5,113 nucleotides of DNA from an uncultured Clostridia bacterium (GTDB lineage Bacteria > Bacillota > Clostridia > Oscillospirales > Ruminococcaceae), in contig CALXKG010000132.1 in NCBI GenBank assembly GCA_944388825.1, positions 1-5,113 of the forward strand. The letters run 5' to 3'. Positions within the stretch are counted from its first letter, which is position 1, and every line of letters starts with the position of its first letter. Of the stretch, positions 1-4,950 are shown piece after piece. The notes beneath the pieces are model-generated. The model was not told the origin of the DNA. It did not search any database and was given only the letters and a program-made list of their open reading frames with translations. The position numbers and the translations under genes are program-made.

Positions 1-1229
1 TCATGCGCCGGGTCGCCGAAAAGCACGGGCTCATCTGCCTGCTGCACGAAAAGCCCTTCGCCGGCGTCAACGGCTCCGGCAAGCACGACAACTGGTCCCT
101 TTCGGCCCCCGGCTTAAACCTGCTGGACCCCGGCACCAAGCCGATGGAGAACCTGCGGTTTCTCGTCTTCCTCGCGGCGGTCATCAAGGCGGTCGACGAA
201 TACCAGGACCTTCTGCGGGTGGCGGTCGCCTCGGCCGGCAACGACCACCGGCTGGGCGCCAACGAGGCGCCCCCCGCGATCATCTCGATGTTTGTCGGCG
301 ACGAGCTGGGCGAGGTGATCGAAGCCCTGGCCAGCGACGCCGAGTATCACGACCACGAGAGCCAGAACCTCGACTTCGGGGTCGATATCCTTCCCAAATT
401 CTCCAAGGACAACACCGACCGCAACCGCACCTCCCCCTTCGCCTTCACCGGCAACAAATTTGAGTTCCGCGCCCCCGGTTCCAGCATGAACCTGGCAGAC
501 GTCAACACCTTCCTCAACACCGCCGTCGCCAAAGAGCTGCGGGATTTTGCCGACGTCCTCGAATCGGCGGAAAATTTCGAGGCGGAAGCGATGGCGCTGG
601 TCAAAAAGACGATCAAGGCCCACAAGCGGATTATCTTCAACGGCGACGGCTATTCGGAAGAATGGCAGCAGGAAGCCGCGCGGCGGGGACTTTACAACCT
701 CAAATCGACGGTCGACGCCCTGCCCCATATGCTTTCGGCCAAAAACATCTCGCTGATGAACGACTTCGGCGTCTTAAGCCCCGCCGAGATCCGGGCGCGG
801 TTTGAGGTGAGCCTCGAGACCTACTCCAAGACGCTGAACATCGAGGCGCTGACGATGCTGGAGATGGCCAACCAGCAGATCGTCCCGGCGATCATCAACT
901 ATGAGGAAAAACTCGCCCGCACCATCGCCGTCAAACAGCAGGTCAGCAAGGCCATCTCCTGCGCCGCCGAGACCCACCAGCTGGAGACCCTCGCCGAATG
1001 CGCCGACATCATCAGCGCCGCGATCGACGAGCTGCGCACCGCCCGCAAGGCGGCCAAGAACGACCCCGACCCGCTGGGCAGCGCGCAGGCGTTCCACGAC
1101 AGGGTCATCCCGATCATGGACCGGCTGCGGGCCGCCGCCGACCATGCCGAACAGGTCTGCGGGGAAGATTACTGGCCGCTCCCGACCTATACCCAGATGC
1201 TGTGGTATGTGAAGGATATGAAAGACTGA
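1..1229 (+). CDS. glnN: Type III glutamine synthetase (GlnN), C-terminal part, 5' truncated by window edge
   Basis: This enzyme makes glutamine from glutamate, ammonia and ATP in the cytoplasm. About 408 codons are visible, in the frame starting at base 3. Type III enzymes are usually about 700 residues, so the N-terminal 40% or so lies outside the window and the ATG at base 3 is an internal Met rather than the start. Visible residues 23-31 (NGSGKHDNW) are the GSIII version of the glutamine-synthetase NGSGxH motif. NDHRLGANEAPP (80-91) and the NKFEFRAPGSS stretch (151-161) carry further conserved active-site Arg and Glu residues. The long helical tail (about 180-408) ending in a WPLPTYTQML motif is typical of the GSIII C-terminal extension and is absent from GSI/GSII. 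The gene ends with TGA. No terminator with a U-run follows directly; the first terminator-like hairpin on this strand is at 1513-1543. The family call is very secure. Confidence 0.97.
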   Translation, partial: MRRVAEKHGLICLLHEKPFAGVNGSGKHDNWSLSAPGLNLLDPGTKPMENLRFLVFLAAVIKAVDEYQDLLRVAVASAGNDHRLGANEAPPAIISMFVGDELGEVIEALASDAEYHDHESQNLDFGVDILPKFSKDNTDRNRTSPFAFTGNKFEFRAPGSSMNLADVNTFLNTAVAKELRDFADVLESAENFEAEAMALVKKTIKAHKRIIFNGDGYSEEWQQEAARRGLYNLKSTVDALPHMLSAKNISLMNDFGVLSPAEIRARFEVSLETYSKTLNIEALTMLEMANQQIVPAIINYEEKLARTIAVKQQVSKAISCAAETHQLETLAECADIISAAIDELRTARKAAKNDPDPLGSAQAFHDRVIPIMDRLRAAADHAEQVCGEDYWPLPTYTQMLWYVKDMKD

Positions 1230-1279
1230 TTGGGACCGTTTTACTAACAATACAACTTTTCGGAAGGCACGAGCCCCAG

Positions 1280-1431
1280 CCTTCCTCCCCGAGGAAGGTG
1301 GCGCGGATGCGCCGGAAGGAGTGGCGTTATAAGCGAAGCGAATAACGCCCATAAGCGCTTTTGCGGTATCCCGCTGCCGCGGTGATACCGACTCAGTCCG
1401 CTGCGCGGCCGGCTCCCTCGGAGAGGGATCC
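1280..1431. repeat. MITE-like palindromic intergenic repeat with inverted arms and serial hairpins
   Basis: The two arms (1280-1323 and 1391-1431) are imperfect inverted copies: both, read inwards, contain a CTCYCCGAGGRAG core and end in GAGT. Each arm folds on itself: CCTTCCTC (1280-1287) with GAGGAAGG (1291-1298), GGCGC (1300-1304) with GCGCC (1309-1313), CCGC (1398-1401) with GCGG (1405-1408), and TCCCTC (1414-1419) with GAGGGA (1423-1428). The centre holds two more hairpins: GGCGTTAT (1323-1330) with ATAACGCC (1342-1349), and CGGTATC (1364-1370) with GATACCG (1384-1390). There is no transposase and no obvious target-site duplication. The pattern resembles dispersed intergenic repeats of gut Oscillospiraceae, but that is recollection and copy number cannot be judged from one window. 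Confidence 0.65.
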
Positions 1432-1440
1432 TTTTAGGTG

Positions 1441-1481
1441 GTGTGTTTCCATCAAGTTGTTTATTAAACAACCAAACGCAC
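1441..1481 (+). other. Two-tier hairpin / perfect 17-bp palindrome upstream of the AEC gene
   Basis: GTTGTTTATTAAACAAC (1456-1472) is a perfect palindrome around a single central T. It is nested in a second helix in which GTGTGTTT (1441-1448) pairs with AAACGCAC (1474-1481) with one G-U wobble. Together they make a long stem with an asymmetric internal loop (CCATCAA against C). It is notably AT-richer than its surroundings. It could be an operator-like DNA site, an RNA leader structure ahead of the hairpin at 1513-1543, or the remains of a mobile repeat. Confidence 0.45.
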
Positions 1482-1512
1482 ATACAAAACAGCGCGAATC
1501 CCCATATACACA

Positions 1513-1543
1513 GAAAAGGGCGGGCAGGACACCCGCCCTTTTC
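1513..1543 (+). terminator. Terminator-like hairpin between glnN and the AEC transporter gene
   Basis: GAAAAGGGCGGG (1513-1524) pairs perfectly with CCCGCCCTTTTC (1532-1543) around a 7-nt loop, a 12-bp stem. The T-run is only four bases and belongs to the stem, so it may be a moderate terminator. It lies 28 bases before the GTG start at 1572, leaving no room for a promoter in between. It either ends glnN transcription imperfectly or acts as an attenuator for the transporter gene. Confidence 0.6.
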
Positions 1544-1554
1544 CATAGGAATAA

Positions 1555-1561
1555 AGTGAGG
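1555..1561 (+). promoter_or_regulatory. Ribosome binding site of the AEC gene
   Basis: AGTGAGG (1555-1561) lies 10 bases before the GTG at 1572. An in-frame TGA at 1557-1559 means GTG 1572 is the first available start. The next in-frame ATG, at 1626, falls inside the first membrane segment. The site therefore supports a GTG start. Confidence 0.6.
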
Positions 1562-1571
1562 TCGATACCAA

Positions 1572-2552
1572 GTGGGAGAAAACCTGGCGGTCAGCGTCAA
1601 CGCCGTCCTGCCGCTGATCCTCTGCATGGCGGCGGGCTGCCTTTTCCGCCGGATGAAGCTGGTGGACGAACCCTTCTGCCGCAAATGCAACACCTTCTGT
1701 TTCAAAACTTTCCTGCCGCTGATGATCTTCATGAACGTCTACAACTCCGACCTGGAGAGCGCCGTCCAGCCGGGGGCGTTCCTGTTTGCGGCGGGGGCGG
1801 TGCTCGTCATCTTCGCGGCGGCGTTTTTCCTGATCCCCCGGATAGTCAAAAAAGACGCGGCCGATTCCGCCGGGAACCCGGTCCCCGCCGCCAGCCGGCA
1901 GGCTGTGCTGGTCCAATGCGTCTTCCGCAGCAACTTCGTCATCTTCGGCTACCAGGTGGTCGCCAACGTCTACGGCGCGGAACAGGCGGCGGTCGCGTCG
2001 GTGATGGCGGCGATCGTCGTGCCGCTTTACAACGTGCTGGCGGTCTTTACGCTGGAGTACTTTAAAAACCGCAAAAGCGGGCTGAAGCCGGTGCTGCTGG
2101 GCATCGCCAAAAACCCGCTGATCCTGGGGGCGCTGGCCGCCTTCGCCTTCAAGCTGCCCGGCATCCCGCTCCCCACCCCCGTCCATACCGCCCTCACCGA
2201 CATGGCGGGTATCGCGACGCCGCTGGCGCTGGTGGTGCTGGGCGGCACTTTCCACTTTAACGCGCTGCGGAAAAACGCCGGGGCGCTGGCGCTGGGGACG
2301 TTTGGGAAAATCATCCTCTCCCCGCTGGTCATGGTGCCGGCCGCGGCGGCGCTGGGATTCCGGGACGCGGCGCTTTTGTCGCTGGTGATCGTCTTCGCGT
2401 CGCCGGCGGCGGTCAACTCCTACACGATGGCGGCGGCCTACGGCCACGACCCGGAGCTGGCCGGGCAGCTGGTGGTCGTGACCAGCATCGTCTCGATGGC
2501 GTCGGTATTCGGCTGGATCTTCCTGCTGCGGACGGTGGGCCTGATCGCCTAG
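1572..2552 (+). CDS. AEC (auxin efflux carrier) family transporter
   Basis: This is an integral membrane permease of 326 residues starting at GTG, the usual AEC family length. The family moves small organic anions such as malate or other carboxylates, or related solutes, across the cytoplasmic membrane. The substrate here cannot be assigned. About ten hydrophobic segments are visible, near residues 6-25, 44-56, 69-89, 112-132, 141-162, 175-194, 210-227, 237-261, 266-285 and 298-320. A charged cytoplasmic loop (about 90-110) splits the protein into two halves, as in the family. Family signatures are FRSNFVIFG (118-126) in the first part of the repeat and ASPAAVNSYTMAAAYGHD (276-293) near the end, which resembles the PxAxxxxxxAxxYGxD motif of bacterial AEC proteins. 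Transcription probably comes from upstream through the 1513-1543 hairpin. The gene stands alone on its unit, and the next gene has its own promoter. Confidence 0.94.
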   Translation: MGENLAVSVNAVLPLILCMAAGCLFRRMKLVDEPFCRKCNTFCFKTFLPLMIFMNVYNSDLESAVQPGAFLFAAGAVLVIFAAAFFLIPRIVKKDAADSAGNPVPAASRQAVLVQCVFRSNFVIFGYQVVANVYGAEQAAVASVMAAIVVPLYNVLAVFTLEYFKNRKSGLKPVLLGIAKNPLILGALAAFAFKLPGIPLPTPVHTALTDMAGIATPLALVVLGGTFHFNALRKNAGALALGTFGKIILSPLVMVPAAAALGFRDAALLSLVIVFASPAAVNSYTMAAAYGHDPELAGQLVVVTSIVSMASVFGWIFLLRTVGLIA

Positions 2553-2571
2553 CAGCGATCCGCCCGACATC

Positions 2572-2600
2572 TTGCCAACCCTTCCCGTCTATGCTACAAT
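2572..2600 (+). promoter_or_regulatory. Sigma-A-type promoter of the ArsR-family gene
   Basis: The -35 box TTGCCA (2572-2577) and -10 box TACAAT (2595-2600) are separated by exactly 17 bases. A TGC directly before the -10 forms an extended -10. Transcription would begin near 2607, giving a leader of about 38 bases with a small CCGGC/GCCGG hairpin (2612-2626). No convincing ArsR operator palindrome was seen over the promoter. Confidence 0.85.
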
Positions 2601-2626
2601 AAAAGAAAAACCCGGCGCAGGGCCGG

Positions 2627-2635
2627 AGAAAGGGG
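2627..2635 (+). promoter_or_regulatory. Ribosome binding site of the ArsR-family gene
   Basis: The purine tract AGAAAGGGG (2627-2635) ends nine bases before ATG 2645. It follows the small GC hairpin of the leader and supports that start codon. Confidence 0.6.
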
Positions 2636-2644
2636 TGTCGCCCG

Positions 2645-3022
2645 ATGGCTGAAAGCAGACTGCCGCACGACCACGGCCAGCCGATCGAACAGAAACTGGA
2701 AAACCTCCCGGACGCCGCCGGGTTCCAGATGGTGGCCGACCTGTTCAAACAGCTGGCCGACCCTACCCGGCTGCGGATCTTCTGGCTGCTCTGCCACTGC
2801 GAGGAGTGCGTCATCAACATCTCCTCCCTGGTCGGGATGAACAGCCCGGCGGTATCCCACCATTTAAAGCTGCTCAAAAGCGCCGGGCTGATTATCAGCC
2901 GCCGGGACGGGAAAGAAGTCTATTACAAGGCCGCCGGCACAAGGCAGGTCCAGCTGCTCCATGGGATGATCGAGGCGCTGATGGCGATCACCTGCCCCGC
3001 CCCCTGCCCGCCGGACCGGTAA
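2645..3022 (+). CDS. ArsR/SmtB-family winged-helix transcriptional regulator
   Basis: This is a 125-residue DNA-binding repressor-type protein, the usual ArsR size. LFKQLADPTRLRIFWLL (33-49) is the family's hallmark helix pair. The helix-turn-helix spans about 60-83, with recognition helix NSPAVSHHLKLLKSAGL, followed by the beta-wing ISRRDGKEVYYKA (84-96). CHCEEC (50-55: Cys50, His51, Cys52, Cys55) sits exactly where ArsR/CadC-type sensors carry the CxC metal or metalloid ligands of helix alpha-3. The N-terminal arm has His8 and His10, and the C-terminus has Cys117 and Cys121 as further possible ligands or redox sites. A thiophilic metal(loid) or redox signal is therefore plausible but unproven. 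The gene is monocistronic, with its own promoter and a strong terminator, and no metal pump, reductase or metallothionein is adjacent. It probably acts on itself or on distant genes. Confidence 0.96.
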   Translation: MAESRLPHDHGQPIEQKLENLPDAAGFQMVADLFKQLADPTRLRIFWLLCHCEECVINISSLVGMNSPAVSHHLKLLKSAGLIISRRDGKEVYYKAAGTRQVQLLHGMIEALMAITCPAPCPPDR

Positions 3023-3048
3023 CAGGCGCCGCAAAAAACGCAAATGAA

Positions 3049-3101
3049 AGCCGCCGCGGCTTCTTCCCCATCGGGGAGAAAGTCCGCGGCGGCTCTTTTT
3101 T
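3049..3101 (+). terminator. Strong intrinsic terminator at the convergent junction
   Basis: AGCCGCCGCGG (3049-3059) pairs perfectly with CCGCGGCGGCT (3084-3094). An inner arm (3060-3069 with 3073-3082) continues the helix with one mismatch and one wobble to an ATC loop, and TTTTTT (3096-3101) follows. It ends the ArsR-family transcript. It also lies 15 bases past the stop of the converging minus-strand kinase gene. On that strand the T-tract is interrupted (TTTCATTTG), so it may serve both directions but less well there. Confidence 0.92.
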
Positions 3102-3116
3102 CCGGCAGGCCCTTCT

Positions 3117-4196
3117 TCAGCCCACCGGGATGACCAGGCCGCATCTCGCTTTGACGTCCGTCTTCTCAAAATAGGCGTTTTCCAGCGGGATCCATTCGTT
3201 AAAAAACCGCTGCGCCATCTGCGGGGTATTGCGGCGCAGGATCCGCTCCCGCTGCCGCGCGGGGGATATCTCCAGGAAAACCGAAAGATCGTAACAGGCC
3301 GCAAGGGCGGGATGCATCGAATAGGCGCCCTCTATGACGGTCAGCCTGCCGGGCCGGACTTCTTCCGCCTCCCCCAGCGACATGGAAGAACAGTCAAACT
3401 TCCGGTAATAAACCGTCTCTCCCCGGCGCAGCGGCAGCAGCACCTCTTTTAAAAAACGTTCCCGGTCGACGTTGCCGCCGGCCTCCGCCAGCCGTTCCGG
3501 CGTCCGCTGGGCGGGCTGGAGAAAGAAGTCGTCCATATGGAAGACGGTGCAGCCGTACAGCTTTTCCAGCAGCCCGCCCAAAGTCGACTTGCCGCTGGCG
3601 CTGCCGCCCTCGATGGCGACGGCCGTACGCCCGGCTGCGCGCCGCTTATCCAGCGCGGCAAACAGCGGTAGGAACGGGATATACCGGTTGGCGATCACGC
3701 GGTACGCGGGCCGGTAGGCAGCCCTGAAGGCATCTGAATGATGGAGGGCCGGGAACCCTTCCGCTTCCCAGCGGGATACGGCCCGCCGGAATTCTTCCGC
3801 CCCAAACGGCAGCGCCCCCTGCCGGGCCAGTTCCCCCGCCGTTTCGAGCTTGCGGCGCAGCTCCGTTACGCTCCCCTTTTCCAGGCCCGCCGACAGGACG
3901 AACAGCTTGCCCAGCGTATCCGCGCCAAGCCCTTCCCCCAGACAGGCCAGCGGGACGCGGCTGTACCCGCCGTCCAGCGGCTCGGCCGCGCAGCCGCCCC
4001 GGCCTGTACCGCCCAGGGCGGCATATTCGCCGGCGATCGACCCCACTGCCGTTTCCGGGGAAGACACCAGGTGTTCGCATCCAAACACGCTCTGGTATAA
4101 AAATTTCAGCAGGTCCTGCGCCTGCATCTGCGGGTACGCCCGGCAGTGCCGGAGCAGCAGCGCGCGCGTCCCTTCGGCATTCATTCTGTTTTCCAT
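3117..4196 (-). CDS. Two-domain protein: uncharacterised N-terminal domain fused to a uridine-kinase-like P-loop kinase
   Basis: The protein has 359 residues. The C-terminal half (about 186-359) is a P-loop kinase of the uridine kinase/phosphoribulokinase/CoaA superfamily. It has Walker A GGSASGKST (197-205, Lys203), the acceptor-side motif FHMDDFF (219-225, Asp222/Asp223), IEGAYSMHP (288-296, Glu289) and a lid-type RERILRRN (316-323). Such enzymes phosphorylate a hydroxyl of a nucleoside or vitamin-like substrate with ATP, and the exact substrate is unknown here. Residues 1-185 form a separate domain with YPQMQAQDLLKFLYQSVFGCEHLV (21-44) and GGYSRVPL (76-83). I recall similar segments in uncharacterised clostridial proteins but know no function for them. 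A GGGAGGG ribosome site (4202-4208) inside the end of the S-component gene and a one-base gap to its stop show tight translational coupling. An import-linked kinase is the natural reading, though inferred. Confidence 0.9.
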   Translation of the reverse strand: MENRMNAEGTRALLLRHCRAYPQMQAQDLLKFLYQSVFGCEHLVSSPETAVGSIAGEYAALGGTGRGGCAAEPLDGGYSRVPLACLGEGLGADTLGKLFVLSAGLEKGSVTELRRKLETAGELARQGALPFGAEEFRRAVSRWEAEGFPALHHSDAFRAAYRPAYRVIANRYIPFLPLFAALDKRRAAGRTAVAIEGGSASGKSTLGGLLEKLYGCTVFHMDDFFLQPAQRTPERLAEAGGNVDRERFLKEVLLPLRRGETVYYRKFDCSSMSLGEAEEVRPGRLTVIEGAYSMHPALAACYDLSVFLEISPARQRERILRRNTPQMAQRFFNEWIPLENAYFEKTDVKARCGLVIPVG

Positions 4197-4197
4197 T

Positions 4198-4740
4198 TCA
4201 TCCCTCCCGCAGGCGCAAAACCTTCGGGTTATCCAGGGCCATCACCAGCACCGGGATCAGCAGGATCTGGACGACGATGCCGGGGACCGCGTTGAAAAAC
4301 GCCCCCGCAAGGAAGGCCGAAAGGGTAAAGCTGCTGCCGCTGAGGCCCATACAGGTAAACATGGCCGCCCCCCAGACCAGCCGCCCGGCCACCATCGCCG
4401 TCAGCAGCGAAAGGTAGATATAGGGCTTTTTCCGGGGGAGCGCCCGGTGCATCCATCCGGCAACCGCGCCGTAAGCGGCAAGCTCAAAGGCCATGCACAG
4501 CGCCGTCGGGAAAAACGGCGGCATCCCCAGCGTGACCGAACGGAACAGCGGCGCGATGATCCCGACCGCAAGGCCCCAGGGCCAGCCGCAGATAAAGCCG
4601 CAGAGCAGGACGGGGATATGCAGCGGGCAGAGCATCGAGCCGATCTCCGGTATCTGCCCGGTCAGAAACGGCAGCACATACGCCAGCGCCAGAAACAGGG
4701 CGGCAAGCACCATACGCAGGATCCGGTTATTTCTTTTCAT
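4198..4740 (-). CDS. ECF transporter S component (substrate-binding membrane subunit)
   Basis: This 180-residue, very hydrophobic protein has the size and layout of an S component, the substrate-capturing subunit of energy-coupling-factor vitamin importers. Hydrophobic segments lie near 8-26, 41-66, 76-97, 107-131 and 140-170. The first contains the small-residue LAALFLALA pattern (12-20), like the helix by which S components contact EcfT. The IGSMLCPLHIPVLLCGF stretch (33-49), the PLFRS at 64-68 and the MAFELAAYG at 83-91 resemble the general PF12822-type S family. The substrate is not assignable; pantothenate or another vitamin is only a guess. EcfA/EcfT are not nearby, as in group II systems that share a module encoded elsewhere. 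ATG 4740 is chosen over an in-frame ATG at 4809 because a perfect Shine-Dalgarno precedes it and the upstream codons would run through the leader terminator. Confidence 0.87.
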   Translation of the reverse strand: MKRNNRILRMVLAALFLALAYVLPFLTGQIPEIGSMLCPLHIPVLLCGFICGWPWGLAVGIIAPLFRSVTLGMPPFFPTALCMAFELAAYGAVAGWMHRALPRKKPYIYLSLLTAMVAGRLVWGAAMFTCMGLSGSSFTLSAFLAGAFFNAVPGIVVQILLIPVLVMALDNPKVLRLREG

Positions 4741-4745
4741 AGTGA

Positions 4746-4753
4746 ACTCCTTT
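4746..4753 (-). promoter_or_regulatory. Strong ribosome binding site that fixes the S-component start
   Basis: On the minus strand AAAGGAGT (4753-4746) lies five bases before ATG 4740 (GGAG core spacing about six), close to the ideal anti-16S sequence. It sits just downstream of the leader terminator's T-run, so ribosomes can load only if transcription passes the terminator. Confidence 0.9.
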
Positions 4754-4761
4754 CCAAAACG

Positions 4762-4801
4762 AAAAAAGGCGTCATTATCCCTTCCGGGACAATGACGCCT
4801 T
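4762..4801 (-). terminator. Leader terminator (attenuator) ahead of the S-component gene
   Basis: Read on the minus strand, bases 4801-4786 pair with 4781-4766 in a 16-bp stem with one G-U wobble around a GGAA tetraloop, followed directly by TTTTTT. It lies after the promoter and before the ribosome site of the same gene, so it is a 5'-UTR attenuator and not the end of an upstream gene. Confidence 0.92.
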
Positions 4802-4884
4802 CCTGGCATCGTTTATACACATATCGGCGTTTGGATGTTGATGCGGAAAGGGGCTTCAGCCCCCGCGCCGCCCTTCTGGACGAC
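4798..4884 (-). promoter_or_regulatory. Structured 5' leader, candidate unassigned riboswitch or attenuator sensor
   Basis: This is the leader RNA from the predicted start (near 4884) to the attenuator. A helix can form between 4850-4840 and 4810-4799: GCATC pairs with GATGC, continued by CCTTTCC against GGAAGG with a small bulge. It shares bases 4798-4801 with the foot of the terminator, so the two compete at their boundary. A GGGGC-TGAA-GCCCC hairpin (4863-4850) precedes it. The region enclosed (4839-4811) is about 29 nt. I see none of the hallmark motifs of TPP, FMN, cobalamin, THF, preQ1, purine or T-box leaders. The sensor role is inferred from the attenuator position alone. Confidence 0.5.
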
Positions 4885-4890
4885 GGAGAA

Positions 4891-4919
4891 ATTATAGCAC
4901 AAAACACGCGCGCCGTCAA
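4891..4919 (-). promoter_or_regulatory. Near-consensus sigma-A promoter of the S-component/kinase operon
   Basis: On the minus strand the -35 box TTGACG (4919-4914) and the perfect -10 box TATAAT (4896-4891) are 17 bases apart, with TGC before the -10 as an extension. Transcription should start near 4884. A promoter this strong joined to a leader terminator fits constitutive initiation with control by premature termination. Confidence 0.93.
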
Positions 4920-4950
4920 GTCCGGTCCTGCGGCTCCGAAGGGCCAAATG

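Larger units (their letters stand above)
1230..1571. other. Gene-free intergenic stretch of 342 bases holding three structured elements
   Basis: No reading frame here looks like a gene: those that cross it are arginine-rich shadows. It holds a palindromic repeat (about 1280-1431), a two-tier AT-richer hairpin (1441-1481) and a terminator-like hairpin (1513-1543). These are listed separately. Bases 1230-1279 show only a weak promoter-like pair (TTGGGA, then TACAAC at 15 bp spacing), which I do not call. Confidence 0.8.

Noticed and set aside
1458..1488. Promoter for the AEC gene (TTGTTT with a TACAAA-like -10)
   Set aside because: The -10 match is poor (four of six) and the spacing is 19 bases. 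The -35 would lie inside the palindrome. Too weak to call.
1361..2065. 234-codon plus-strand frame overlapping the intergenic repeat and the AEC gene
   Set aside because: It begins in the palindromic repeat, runs through the terminator-like hairpin and is rich in Arg, Gly and Pro. It is out of frame with the real transporter.
1464..2570. 368-codon open frame antisense to the AEC transporter gene
   Set aside because: It is low-complexity and rich in Arg, Gln, His and Asp, as expected from the complement of high-GC codons. The plus-strand frame encodes a clear membrane transporter. It is a shadow frame.
4741..4809. Upstream ATG at 4809 as start of the S component (203 residues)
   Set aside because: The extra 23 codons would read through the leader terminator and Shine-Dalgarno, are not hydrophobic, and lack a ribosome site. 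ATG 4740 has an ideal one.
4775..4822. 15-codon open frame in the leader (ATG 4822 to TAA 4775) as an attenuation leader peptide
   Set aside because: It has no Shine-Dalgarno, no run of a regulatory amino acid, and most of it lies inside the terminator stem. It is likely chance.
4798..4884. Known riboswitch classes (TPP, FMN, cobalamin, THF, preQ1, purine, fluoride) or T-box in the leader
   Set aside because: None of their hallmark conserved sequences was found by eye. A covariance-model search is still the decisive test.
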